Source: SG8-41 sp963802355
GTDB taxonomy: Bacteria; Pseudomonadota; Gammaproteobacteria; Burkholderiales; SG8-41
Reading direction: 5' to 3'
Assembly: GCA_963802355.1 (NCBI GenBank)
Contig: CAWDIV010000028.1
Location: forward strand, 434,001 to 498,000
Length of the DNA stretch: 64,000 nt
Position 1 is the stretch's first letter. Each line of letters begins with the position of its first letter. The translations under genes were made by a program, and so were the position numbers. Shown piece after piece: positions 29,843-38,965 of the stretch. Under the pieces are notes generated by a model, which searched no databases, was not told where the DNA came from, and saw only the letters and a list, made by a program, of their open reading frames with translations.

Positions 29843-30820
29843 TCAGTTGGGCCTGAGCCCGACCTTCTGCGCCACCGGCCCCCACTTCTTGCGCTCACCG
29901 TCGAGGAACGCCGTGAATTCCTCGACCGTGTTGCCGTGGGGAATCGCGCCCAGCTGGAGAAAGCGTTCGTTCACATCTGGGAGCTTGATGATGCGGTTGA
30001 TCTCGGCGTTCAACTTCAGGAGCACCGGCCGCGGTATTTTCGCTGGGGCGAAGATGCCGTACCACTCGTAGGTGTCGTAGCCGGGCAGCCCCGACTCGGC
30101 AAAAGTGGGCGTGTCCGGCAGTCCCGGCGAGCGCCTGGCGGCGGTGGTGGCGATGGCCTTGAGGCGTCCGGCCTTGATGTGCGCCATCACCGTGGGCGGC
30201 CCGAGGACGACGAACTGGATCGAGCCGCCGATCAAATCGGCGATCGCCGGCGCGCCGCCCTTGTACGGGACGTGCTGGATCCTAATCCCGGCGGTAAGAT
30301 TGAGGAGCTCCATCGACAGGTGTCCCGAGGTGAGCGCCCCGGGCGAGCCGAAGTTCAACTGGCCGGGCTTCGCCTTGGCGAGCGCGATCACTTCCTTCAG
30401 GTTGTTGGCCGGCACCGCCGCGTTCGCCACCATGACGCCGGGCACGAACACGATCTGCGTAATTGGCTGGAAGTCCTTCACCGAGTCGTACGGCAGGTCC
30501 TTCATCACGAACGGCGTCACCACGTGGGGCGTCAGGAAGATGCCGATGGTATGGCCGTCGGGGTTGGCCTTGGCGACGATATCGGTGCCGATCACGAACG
30601 CGCCGCCGGAGCGGTTGTCCACGATCACCTGCTGGCCCCACGCCTCGCCCATCTTCTGCCCGATGATGCGCGACAGGATGTCGGTGGTGGCGCCCGGGGG
30701 CACCGGCACGATCCAGCGGATGGGACGCGTCGGGTACTGCTGCGCGGCGGCGAGGGGCGGAATGAGGCCGTATGCCAGAAATGCGGCCGCTACGAATCCC
30801 AACCTTGCAGTCCTGCGCAT
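29843..30820 (-). CDS. Bug/TctC-family periplasmic solute-binding protein
   Basis: A 325-residue binding protein. ATG 30820 follows GGAGGGGGAC. Signal MRRTARLGFVAAAFLAYGLI is cleaved near AAAQQ, then YPTRPIRWIVPVPPGATTDI, VDNRSGGAFVIGTDIVAKAN and HVPYKGGAPAIADLIGG. Like the other six in this window it has no TctAB partner nearby. Confidence 0.9.
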   Translation of the reverse strand: MRRTARLGFVAAAFLAYGLIPPLAAAQQYPTRPIRWIVPVPPGATTDILSRIIGQKMGEAWGQQVIVDNRSGGAFVIGTDIVAKANPDGHTIGIFLTPHVVTPFVMKDLPYDSVKDFQPITQIVFVPGVMVANAAVPANNLKEVIALAKAKPGQLNFGSPGALTSGHLSMELLNLTAGIRIQHVPYKGGAPAIADLIGGSIQFVVLGPPTVMAHIKAGRLKAIATTAARRSPGLPDTPTFAESGLPGYDTYEWYGIFAPAKIPRPVLLKLNAEINRIIKLPDVNERFLQLGAIPHGNTVEEFTAFLDGERKKWGPVAQKVGLRPN

Positions 30821-30892
30821 GTCCCCCTCCTCGCTGTGACTTTCGAGCGAGTGTAGCAACAAACCGCCGGCGTTTCTCCCACCACCCCGGTG

Positions 30893-30945
30893 CTCCCACC
30901 ACCCCGTCACCTTCGGTGCCACCCTCCTCAGGCAGGAGGGGAGTG
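30893..30945. repeat. CTCCCACCACCCCGTCAC repeat, second locus
   Basis: CTCCCACCACCCCGTCACCT and GGTGCCACCCTCCTCAGGCA match the right arm of the element at 21722-21905. Confidence 0.65.
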
Positions 30946-30952
30946 GTGCGCG

Positions 30953-30979
30953 AAAAAAAGGCGGCCTGAGCCGCCTTTT
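30953..30979 (-). terminator. Rho-independent terminator of the lysine-rich protein gene
   Basis: Stem AAAAGGCGGC / GCCGCCTTTT with loop CTGA. On the minus strand it ends in a U run, 45 bases after the stop at 31024. Confidence 0.85.
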
Positions 30980-31023
30980 CCAGGAACCGGGGCGGCGCGC
31001 CGCCGCCGGTCAAAGCTGTGCTG

Positions 31024-31383
31024 TTACTTCTTTTCCGGGGCCTTCGGAGCGTCGACCTTCGGGGCGGGGGCGTCCATCTTGTCGCTCTGGCCCTTGGCTT
31101 TGCCTTCGCTCTTCTTGCCTTCGCCCTGGGTCTTCTTGCCTTCGCTCTTGGCCTTCTTCTTCTTGGCCTTCTTTTCCGGCTTCGGCGCGTCCATCGACTT
31201 GTCCGCCTTGGGGGACGGGGTCGCCGGGGTCGCCTTCGTGTCACCCTTCGCCGGCGGCGTCGCCGGAGTCGCGGGGGCCGCCTTGGGCGCGGTGTCCTTC
31301 GGGGCGTCCTTCATCTGCGCGAAAGCGCCGGAGGTGGTTACCGCGAAAACCGCGGCGATCAGTGCAGTCAACAGCTTGCTCAT
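31024..31383 (-). CDS. Small exported Lys/Ala/Pro-rich protein of unknown function
   Basis: A 119-residue protein. A clear signal peptide (MSKLLTALIAAVFAVTTSGA, cleavage after FAQ) leads a low-complexity body rich in Lys, Ala, Pro, Asp, with repeats such as KGDTKATPATPSPKADKS and EGKKTQGEGKKSEGKAKG. No catalytic motif. The mature protein would be very basic and probably disordered in the periplasm. It has its own terminator, so it is likely a single-gene transcript. I do not recognise a function. Confidence 0.85.
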   Translation of the reverse strand: MSKLLTALIAAVFAVTTSGAFAQMKDAPKDTAPKAAPATPATPPAKGDTKATPATPSPKADKSMDAPKPEKKAKKKKAKSEGKKTQGEGKKSEGKAKGQSDKMDAPAPKVDAPKAPEKK

Positions 31384-31565
31384 GGTCAGACTCCTTTTCT
31401 TCGAGGTTCGTGTTGGTCCGGTTTGGTTGCCGGATAGCCTTAAAAACGCGCAAGGTGGGGAACGGTTGACCAGTGCCGGTCCGACATATCCGCGAATGCT
31501 CCAATGGCCTGATCAACGGCACTGTCGTTTGACCGCCTACCGTCCCTGGGCCTGGACCGGCACTA

Positions 31566-31598
31566 AGGATTGCGTGGGCCTGGGCCCCACGCAATCCT
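31566..31598. repeat. Hairpin element, AAGGAYTGYGTKGG family, copy 2
   Basis: AGGATTGCGTGGG and CCCACGCAATCCT form a perfect 13-bp stem around CCTGGGC, followed by TATAGAAT. It sits in the leader of the SDR gene. Compared with 11829-11863 several pairs have changed on both sides, keeping pairing. Confidence 0.75.
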
Positions 31599-31663
31599 AT
31601 AGAATACCTGCCGCCCGGCGCGCTCACCGGCCGGGCTTTCCTCAACAACCTCCAGATCACACT

Positions 31664-32437
31664 ATGGACCTCAATCTTTCCGGCCGCACCGCGCTCGTTA
31701 CGGGCGCCTCGCGCGGCATAGGCTACGCGGTGGCGCGGCTGCTCGCCGCCGAAGGCTGTAACGTGCACCTGGCTTCGCGCAACGCCGCGGATCTCGACGC
31801 CGCACGCAAGAAGATCCTTGCCGAAAGCAAGGTCAACGTCACGAATCACGCCGGCGATCTCGGCGTCACCGAGAATGCGAGCAAACTCGCGAAGGAGCTC
31901 GCGGACGTGGACATCCTGGTCAACAATGCCGGCGCCATCCCGCAGGGGACGATCACCGGCATGAGCGACAAGCAAGTCCGCGATGGGTGGGAGCTCAAGC
32001 TTTTTGGCTACATTAACGTGACGCGCGAGATCTACGCCAGGATGTGCGAGAAGCGCCGCGGCGTCATCGTGAATATCATAGGCAATGCCGGGCACCGGCC
32101 CTCCGCCGGCTATATCGCAGGGGCCATCGCGAATGCCGGATTGATGGCAATGACGAAGGCGCTCGGCGCGGAAAGTCCGGATTACGGCGTGCGGGTGGTG
32201 GGGGTCAATCCCGTCGGCACCGAGACTGAGCGGGCGGCCGTGCGGCTGCGCGAGCGCGCCACGAAGGAACTGAAGGATCCCGAGCGCTGGCGCGAACTGG
32301 TGAAAAACAATCCCTTCGGGCGGATGACGACCTCGGAGGAAATCGCGAACATGGTGGTGTTTCTTGCCTCGGACCGCGCGTCGTACATGAGCGGGCAGGT
32401 CGTCATCGTCGACGGGGGTTCGTCCTACCGGAAATAG
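31664..32437 (+). CDS. SDR-family oxidoreductase lacking the usual catalytic Lys
   Basis: A 257-residue Rossmann protein. The cofactor loop VTGASRGIGYAVA and ILVNNAGAIPQG are normal, and it ends VFLASDRASYMSGQVVIVDG. The catalytic region reads AGHRPSAGYIAGAIANAGLM: Tyr is present, but the Lys four residues later is Ala. It may be a divergent SDR subfamily with altered chemistry. ATG 31664 starts MDLNLSGRTALV; no strong ribosome site is seen. Confidence 0.88.
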   Translation: MDLNLSGRTALVTGASRGIGYAVARLLAAEGCNVHLASRNAADLDAARKKILAESKVNVTNHAGDLGVTENASKLAKELADVDILVNNAGAIPQGTITGMSDKQVRDGWELKLFGYINVTREIYARMCEKRRGVIVNIIGNAGHRPSAGYIAGAIANAGLMAMTKALGAESPDYGVRVVGVNPVGTETERAAVRLRERATKELKDPERWRELVKNNPFGRMTTSEEIANMVVFLASDRASYMSGQVVIVDGGSSYRK

Positions 32438-32543
32438 CCCGCATGTTTCACAAGGTACTTCGGCTGTGCGGTTTTCGTGCGGCGTCACTAGAACTGGCGC
32501 CGGAGCATGCGGGCTGATGAATTTTTAGGCAAGAAGTCTGCAA

Positions 32544-33945
32544 TCAGGCGCGCTGAAGAAGCGGTCGAAGCTCTCCGATATTCTTGATCTCGTCGAGAGC
32601 GAATATGCTCTCGACGAGCTTCCTGCACTTGTCTTCGCCGAGCACCGGGGCGATAAGGGCCCGGGCCTTGGCGGCGACTTCCTCGCTGCTCATCGGGTTT
32701 TCGGGGCTGCCGCGAACCGCATCGTTGCGCTCCGTGACGGTGGTCCCGTCGTTGAAGAGGACTTCGACGACCGCCACCCTCTTCGGCAGCAGGCGCTCCA
32801 GGCTCTCGTCGGAAATTACTTTGATCTTCGCTTTCTGCCGCACGACGGCGGGATCGAGCATGCGAGCATCATCGTGCGCAGCCTTGAACGACAGCGACCT
32901 GTCGAGAAGCGTGACGGCAATCAGGTACTGCATCGATAGATTCGCCATTGCGCTGTCGTCGATCTTGTCGGCCGCGCTGGTGGAGACCCGGACGTTTATC
33001 TGCTTGATGTCATCCGGCTCGAAAGGACGGCCCTCACGTATCAACTGAGATGGCTTCGAGCGGCGACTGGATGGGGCCTCCCGTGCTCCACTTCTTGATT
33101 ATCGTGTTCTGCACTTCGAATTCTTCCCCGAGCCTGCGCACCAGCATTTGCGGATCCACGCTGGGCGCGTAGGACTGGAACAGGTTTCCCGGCCCCGAAA
33201 AAACGTCGTTGACGCCCGTCCACCCGGCCTGCACGAGCATCGCCGCCGTTACGCCGTTGCGCGCGCCCATCCCGCCGAACATGAAGGATTTCTCGACGTG
33301 TTCGGTGTCCTGCCGCCAGGCGCCGATGCCGGCGCCCGCTTGCTGGGAAGCATAATCGATGAGCGTGCGCATTTGTCGCGTGTCCAAGGCTACCGCGCAA
33401 CCACAGGCTGCCGCCGCACCGAATGTTCCGACGATGTTGTGCGTCTCGGTGAGCACGCCGCCCTTGGCAACCAATTTGAACGCCCTCAAGCCGACGTCAT
33501 AGCCCAGCGCTACCGCCCGGATCAAGCGTGTTCCATCGATCCCGTTCTTCTCGCCTATCGCCAACGCCGCGGGCACGATCGCGCAGCCCGGATGCGCGCC
33601 GCCGGTGCTGTAGTTGTCGTCGGTTTCGTCGGCATTCGCGAGAACGCCGTTCACCATTGCAGCCTCGATCGGACCGGACAGAATGTCGGAGGCAACGACG
33701 GTTGCAATCTTTTCCCCTCCGTATGCCCGCGCAAATCGCAGAGCGTGCCGGCCGGGTATGAGCTCCGCGCCCGACACCATGGCCGCGATGGTGTCCAGAA
33801 TGTGGTGTTTCGTTTCTTTGACGACACCGGCCGGCAACGCGCGCCCGGCGGCCTCGCTCATGTACGTGCTGAGCCTGAACCATGATCGGATTGATCTCGT
33901 CCCCCGCGGCAGGCTGTCGGCCGGCGCTCCGATCACGCTCGGCAT
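32544..33945 (-). CDS. MmgE/PrpD family protein (one frameshift)
   Basis: About 467 residues of the MmgE/PrpD family (2-methylcitrate dehydratase and cis-aconitate decarboxylase relatives). It has LSTYMSEAAGRALPAGVV, HHILDTIAAMVSG, NADETDDNYSTGGAHPGCA, SFMFGGMGARNGVTAAMLVQ and a C-terminal domain IREGRPFEPDDIKQINVRVS. A missing base near 33050 splits N- and C-terminal parts. An alternative ATG at about 33958, with a better GGGAG site, lies in another frame, so the N-terminus is uncertain. It is divergent from the Bug gene at 34114. Confidence 0.85.
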
Positions 33946-34113
33946 GCTCGCTGTTCATTGCGTTGTTTCTCCCTTGAGGGTGGAGTCGAGTGTCAGGCGC
34001 CGGATATTCTATTGCAGCGCGGGCCCTGCATGCGATGAACTCGCAAGCCGCACCCGCGTATAATTCCCAGTCGGCCGCCGCAGAGAGCCGGGCAGAAATT
34101 GGAGGAAGAAAGC

Positions 34114-35100
34114 ATGAACATCAGTCTTGCCAGTCTCATTCGGTCGCTTCTGGTTGCAGCCGGCGCGGCCGCTGCGCTGACCGGCGCAGCCCACGCGCAG
34201 CCGTATCCCTCGAGGCCCATCGAGTTCAACGTTCACACGGCGCCCGGCGGCGGAACAGATCTGTTTGCGCGCACCGTGACGGAAATTCTCATCAAGGAAA
34301 AGGCATTTCCGCAGGCCATCATCGTATCGAACCGGCCGGGAGGAAGCGGTGCCATCGCGTTCAACCACGTCAAGGCCAAGCGCGGCGATCCGCACGTGGT
34401 GCTGACCATGGCCACAGGCTCGTTTCTCACCGCCACCGTCCGCAAGGAGCTGGATCTCGGGCTCGAGCACTTTACCCCGCTCGTATCCTTCGCGATCGAT
34501 CCGCAGGTGATCGCGGTAGCTGCTGACTCCAAGTTCAAGACCGCGAAGGAATTGCTCGACGCCGGCAAAAACGAGCCGAACGCCATCACGGCCAGCATCA
34601 CCTCGGCCACGGGCACCGCCCGCCTGCTGCTGTATGTCATCGAGCGCGAGACCGGGGCAAAGTTCAAGTACGTGTCATTCAAGAGCGGCAGCGAGGCGAC
34701 GACGGCGGTGGCCGGCGGGCACACTCAGTTCACGCCCGAGAACCTGAGCGAGATGCTGGGACTCGTCGAAGGCAAGAAGCTGAGAGTCCTGGCGGTCACC
34801 GGTGAGAAGCGCCTCGTCGCCGTGCCGGACGCGCCGACCATGAAGGAACTGGGCTACAAGATCGTCGTCGGCACCGGGCGCGGTTTCGTCATGCCCGCCG
34901 GCGTGCCGAAGGAAGCGGCAGCGGCCGTGGAAGCCGCGTTGAAGCGCGTGTACGACAGCGCGGCATGGAAGGAATTCGCCAAGCGCAACAACTTCGAGGA
35001 CAACTACCAGGGAAGCGCGCAATGGGGCAAGTCTCTGGTGCGGCAGCAGGCGGAAATGGTGGAGTTTATGGCTCACATCAGCGCTCCGCAGAAACCGTGA
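34114..35100 (+). CDS. Bug/TctC-family periplasmic solute-binding protein (divergent)
   Basis: A 328-residue binding protein. GGAGGAAGAAAGC precedes the ATG; the signal MNISLASLIRSLLVAAGAAA is cleaved after AHAQ. PYPSRPIEFNVHTAPGGGTD and IVSNRPGGSGAIAFNHVKAK identify the family, though several positions differ from the other copies. It is followed 35 bases later by the cupin gene, suggesting a shared transcript. Confidence 0.88.
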   Translation: MNISLASLIRSLLVAAGAAAALTGAAHAQPYPSRPIEFNVHTAPGGGTDLFARTVTEILIKEKAFPQAIIVSNRPGGSGAIAFNHVKAKRGDPHVVLTMATGSFLTATVRKELDLGLEHFTPLVSFAIDPQVIAVAADSKFKTAKELLDAGKNEPNAITASITSATGTARLLLYVIERETGAKFKYVSFKSGSEATTAVAGGHTQFTPENLSEMLGLVEGKKLRVLAVTGEKRLVAVPDAPTMKELGYKIVVGTGRGFVMPAGVPKEAAAAVEAALKRVYDSAAWKEFAKRNNFEDNYQGSAQWGKSLVRQQAEMVEFMAHISAPQKP

Positions 35101-35135
35101 ACTACAATCATTCCCTACGCAACGAAGGAGGCCTC

Positions 35136-35658
35136 ATGACCCAAACGATCGATCAATTTGCCGCTGCCTGCCACAACATCCTCAAGGCCGAACCCAATCC
35201 CGCCGGACGCAGCAAAGTCTGCGCGTTGCTGCAGGATCTCTTGAAGGACGAGAAGTTCGTATCGACCTACATCAAGGACGAGACGCCGGAGCGGCAGATC
35301 CTGTACGAAGATCCCGAGCTCGGCTTCTGCATACTGGCGCACCACTATCGCGGCGCGAAGACCAGTGCGCCCGCACGACCACGGGCCGTACTGGGCGATT
35401 TACGGCCAGGCGCGCGGTGAGACCGAAATGAGCGACTACGAGCTGCTGGAGTCCGCCAGCCCCGAAAAGCCGGGGAAGGTACGCAAGACCAGAACCTACA
35501 AGCTGACCCCCGGCGTCGCCCACGTCTACAACGAAGGCGACCTGCACTCCCCGAAACGCGTCGACTCCACCATGCTGATCCGCATCGAGGGCGTCAACAT
35601 GGAGAAGGTGAAGCGGCTCAAATTCGAGGAAGCGAAAAACGAGCCGCTAAAGGTTTGA
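35136..35658 (+). CDS. Cysteine-dioxygenase-like cupin protein (one frameshift)
   Basis: About 173 residues. A helical N-terminus (MTQTIDQFAAACHNILKAEP) leads to a cupin barrel with the metal motif PHDHGPYWAIYGQARGETEM and a later His in YNEGDLHSPKR. This HxH...H arrangement is that of cysteine dioxygenase type thiol dioxygenases. An extra C near 35371 breaks the frame just before the HDH motif. ATG 35136 follows AAGGAGGCCTC. Confidence 0.8.
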
Positions 35659-35659
35659 T

Positions 35660-35700
35660 AAGGTGTCAGGAACCCTAACCTCTAAGGTTCCTGACACCTT
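35660..35700. repeat. GGTGTCAGGAACC palindromic repeat
   Basis: AAGGTGTCAGGAACC, spacer CTAACCTCT, AAGGTTCCTGACACCTT: a 15-bp perfect inverted repeat immediately after the cupin stop codon. It could act as a transcript-end hairpin for the converging genes. Confidence 0.9.
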
Positions 35701-35720
35701 GGGCCCGTTCCCCGCCCTCG

Positions 35721-37853
35721 TTATATCGCGGCCGCAATTCGTTCACGGGTAAGCGGCAGGTCGCGCACGCGCACACCCAGCGCGTGGTGCAAGGCGTTGG
35801 CGATCGCTGCTGCCGTCGGGCCCATCGTGGTTTCGCCCGCGCCCAGCGCCGCCTCCTCGGGGCGGTTGACGAGATGGACCTCGACCTGCGGGACTTCGGG
35901 AAAAGTCAGGATAGGATAGCTTTCCCAGTTGCGGGCGATCACGCCTGAGCGGTCGAATTGCAGTTCCTCCTTGAGTGTCCAGCTTATCGCCTGCACGATA
36001 CCGCCCTCGGTCTGGTTGATGACACCATCGGGATTGATGACCCGTCCGACGTCGAGGGCCGAGATCGCGCGCGTGACGCGCAGATCGGGCTCCAGCGCCA
36101 GCTCGATCACGACGGCGAAGTAACCATACGCGTTGTTATATTGCGCGAAGCCGATACCGCGTCCCCACGTGCCATCGCTCGTTGCACCCGGCTGCCATCC
36201 TGCCTTGCGCGCCGCGAGCTCGATCACCGCGCGGGCGCGCGGGTTCTTCATGTGGCGGAGCCGGAATTCGACCGGGTCCGAACGAGCCGCATGGGCGAGC
36301 TCGTCCATGAATGACTCGATCGCAAATATGTTGGCGTAAGCGCCAAGCGAACGCATGGACGACACCCGCAAGGGCAGCTCTGCCACGCGGTGGGTCACGA
36401 CGCGGTGGCGCGGGAAATCGTAAAGCGCCGTGGAGTTTCGCGACATCCCGCCAATTCCTAGCGCATCGGCCTGTGGAATGCGTGCCGATGGGTTGGCAAG
36501 ATGCCACGCCGGCAGCAAGGCCGAGACCCCGCCTTCCGTTTTACCGCGTGCGGGGCGTTGCGTGTGGCCGTTGCTCCAGACGTCGACGCGCCAGTCGACG
36601 ACGTTGCCATTCGCGTCCAGGGAAGCCTTCGTGTGTACCGCCATGGCGGGACCGTAGGGTTCCCACGCGAACTCATCTTCGCGCATCCATTGCACCTGCA
36701 CGGGACGGCCGTTCACCGCGCGCGACAGCAATACGGCATCGAGCGCTGCGTCGTCGGCGCCGTTGTGCCCATAGCAGCCCGCCCCTTCGACGTGGTGGAC
36801 GATCACCCGCTCCACTGGCACGCCGAGAACCGAGGCGAGGTCGCTCCGCAGCGGATAGACGCCCTGGCTGTGGGTCCACACTTCAACGACATCGTCTTCG
36901 ATGCGGGCGAGCGCGCAGGACGGTCCCAACGCGGCATGCGCAAGATAGGGCTTGGTGTACCGCGCTTCGAGCGTGCGTGCCGCGGGCGCGCCCGCGCCTT
37001 GATCGCGCTCATGATCGACGACGGCGAATTCCTTGCTCGCGCGGCTTTGCAGGTACTCGTGGATGCCGGCCGCATTCGTCGGCAGAGGGTTTTCCTGCCA
37101 TTGCGCAGCCCGTAGGGCGACCCGCCGCGCCTTGACTGCCTGTTCTTCTCGCTGCGCAACGACGCCGATGAAGCCGCCGTCACTGAACGCGGCGATGACC
37201 CCCGGCATCTTGCGCACGGCTTCGACATCGAACTCGAGGAGCCTGGAGCCATGCGTAGGAGGACGGACCACGCGCCCGAAGAGCATCCCCGGCAGCTCCA
37301 TGTCGTGCACGAAGCTCGGCATGCCTGTTACCTTGCGGGGCAAGTCCAGGCGCGGCTGGCTCGTGCCCACCACCCGATGGCGAGCAGGAGGCTTCGGCGT
37401 TACCGCCGCGGTCGCTTCGCGGTCCAGCAACTCGCCGTGAGGCAAGTCCCAGTAAGTGATCTCGCGGATGCGATCGAGGCCGCTGATTACGCCATCTTCA
37501 ACGTTGAGCTTGTCCGAAGGAATGTCCAGCTGCAGCGAAGCGGCCTGCAGCAGCACCTGACGCGCTTCCGCGCAGGCGTATTGCAACGCGCTGCCGCCGT
37601 CGTCAATGGAACGGCTGGCCGAAGTGTGCCCTTCGTTCGGTGCCATCAGAGTGTCCGCGGCAACCATACGCACGCGGGTAAACGCCACGTCCAGCTCCTC
37701 GGCGGCTATCTGGGCCAGCGCGGTCAATATGCCCTGGCCGATCTCCACTTTTCCGGTGTAGACGGTGACCGTGCGGTCCGCGTTGAAACGCAGCCATTGG
37801 CTCAGGCGGCGATTGGTGTTGAGGCTGCCGGGAAGCTTGGGGAGCTCGTCCAT
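35721..37853 (-). CDS. Xanthine-dehydrogenase-family molybdopterin-binding subunit (orphan)
   Basis: About 710 residues of the isoquinoline 1-oxidoreductase / nicotinate dehydrogenase large-subunit type. It starts MDELPKLPGSLNTNRRLSQW, the conserved start; the frame is open to a GTG at 37895. GKVEIGQGILTALAQIAAEE, the hammerhead domain PRKVTGMPSFVHDMELPGML and SLGAYANIFAIESFMDE are present, with the C-terminal ALGAGETTMGPTAAAIANAL that carries the catalytic Glu. These enzymes hydroxylate N-heterocycles or aldehydes using water. No 2Fe-2S or FAD partner subunit is encoded nearby. Confidence 0.9.
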   Translation of the reverse strand: MDELPKLPGSLNTNRRLSQWLRFNADRTVTVYTGKVEIGQGILTALAQIAAEELDVAFTRVRMVAADTLMAPNEGHTSASRSIDDGGSALQYACAEARQVLLQAASLQLDIPSDKLNVEDGVISGLDRIREITYWDLPHGELLDREATAAVTPKPPARHRVVGTSQPRLDLPRKVTGMPSFVHDMELPGMLFGRVVRPPTHGSRLLEFDVEAVRKMPGVIAAFSDGGFIGVVAQREEQAVKARRVALRAAQWQENPLPTNAAGIHEYLQSRASKEFAVVDHERDQGAGAPAARTLEARYTKPYLAHAALGPSCALARIEDDVVEVWTHSQGVYPLRSDLASVLGVPVERVIVHHVEGAGCYGHNGADDAALDAVLLSRAVNGRPVQVQWMREDEFAWEPYGPAMAVHTKASLDANGNVVDWRVDVWSNGHTQRPARGKTEGGVSALLPAWHLANPSARIPQADALGIGGMSRNSTALYDFPRHRVVTHRVAELPLRVSSMRSLGAYANIFAIESFMDELAHAARSDPVEFRLRHMKNPRARAVIELAARKAGWQPGATSDGTWGRGIGFAQYNNAYGYFAVVIELALEPDLRVTRAISALDVGRVINPDGVINQTEGGIVQAISWTLKEELQFDRSGVIARNWESYPILTFPEVPQVEVHLVNRPEEAALGAGETTMGPTAAAIANALHHALGVRVRDLPLTRERIAAAI

Positions 37854-38095
37854 GTCGCTATACGTAGTGGTGGTGAATTCGGACACAAATGGCACGGCTA
37901 TCTGACCGCGCGTAAGGCAGCCACAGAGCCCTCGGCCTAAAGCACGTAAGAGCTCCCCAAATCGACGCGGCGGATGCTGCCAAAGCTAAGTAAGCACACA
38001 TCATTTACTCGGTAAAGGGCTGGTATGGTGTCCAGCCCGCTCGTTCCCCCGCGCTCGATCAAGTAGCCCTGTTACCGCCTTTCCTTTATCTGTGG

Positions 38096-38749
38096 CTAAC
38101 TACCCCGTGCGTAGCGCTTGAGCACGATGCGCAGCCGGTCGCGCGTCTGCGGTCGAATCCGGTGCGTCCACGGCGTATCGACGGCTTTCTTCCACGCGTC
38201 AGAGGTCTGGACTTCCGAAGCAACGAGGTGATAGAGCGCGAGGTAGCGGTGATTGCCCTCGCTCACCCCATTCACGATCTTGAAGCGCCGCGCGGTGAGG
38301 CAACCGGGCACCGCGGCGAGGGCGGGCACGTGCTCCTCGTTGTACCACGCGTTGAAGTCGGCCTCAGCCTCCGGCACGGGATTCATCGCGAAGAACAGCA
38401 TTGCGGCCGCGCCGTCCGCCGGCGCCGCAAGAGTTCCGGGAAGGGTTTGCTCCGCTTCGAAGCGGCAGATGCGCCGGCATTTGCCGGTGACGCGCTTGGA
38501 CCACGGCGACAGGTTGGCGCCGGCAATCGCCCGGTACGCCGGGCTTTGCAGGACGGCGAGCGACTCCAGGTCATAGGTCGCGATCGAGATCTTAGGGTCC
38601 TCGGCGCCGATCCAGCGCTCGCAGTTGACGAAGCCCTCGACGCGCTCGCGCTCGGGGATGTGCTCGGTGTCGTACCAGTCGTTGAATTCGTCGGCGGCTA
38701 CGGGGGAGAAATTGAATCCCGCGACCAGCAATCCCATTGGCGTTACCAT
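38096..38749 (-). CDS. Duplicated dimeric alpha/beta-barrel (EthD-like) protein
   Basis: A 217-residue protein made of two similar halves: FNDWYDTEHIPERERVEGF near residue 22 and FNAWYNEEHVPALAAVPGCL near residue 132. The WY(D/N)xEH(I/V)P signature is that of EthD/DUF1330-like ferredoxin-fold proteins. No catalytic assignment. The stop codon (TAG at 38096-38098) lies inside a TATCTGTGGCTAACTACC word repeat. Confidence 0.75.
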   Translation of the reverse strand: MVTPMGLLVAGFNFSPVAADEFNDWYDTEHIPERERVEGFVNCERWIGAEDPKISIATYDLESLAVLQSPAYRAIAGANLSPWSKRVTGKCRRICRFEAEQTLPGTLAAPADGAAAMLFFAMNPVPEAEADFNAWYNEEHVPALAAVPGCLTARRFKIVNGVSEGNHRYLALYHLVASEVQTSDAWKKAVDTPWTHRIRPQTRDRLRIVLKRYARGS

Positions 38750-38765
38750 GCGCTCCTCCGCTAGA

Positions 38766-38962
38766 TCAATTCAAGCCACAGATAAACACAGATGACACAC
38801 AGATAGGGAATCGCCGGCCGGGTTATCCCCTCGAATTCAGCGGACCCGATAGCAAAGAGGTGCTGGCTGTATTCCCGCCGTCCTGGGAATGACGAGTCTC
38901 TGATCCTTGTCTGTGGTTACTGTGATCCGTGTTTATCTGTGTGTATCTGTGGCTAATTCCTG
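38766..38962. repeat. CACAGAT tandem-word hairpin
   Basis: Left arm AGCCACAGATAAACACAGAT (38773-) and right arm TTTATCTGTGTGTATCTGTG (about 38932-38953), about 130 bases apart. They fill the gap between the Bug stop and the EthD-like start. Confidence 0.8.
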
Positions 38963-38965
38963 CTC

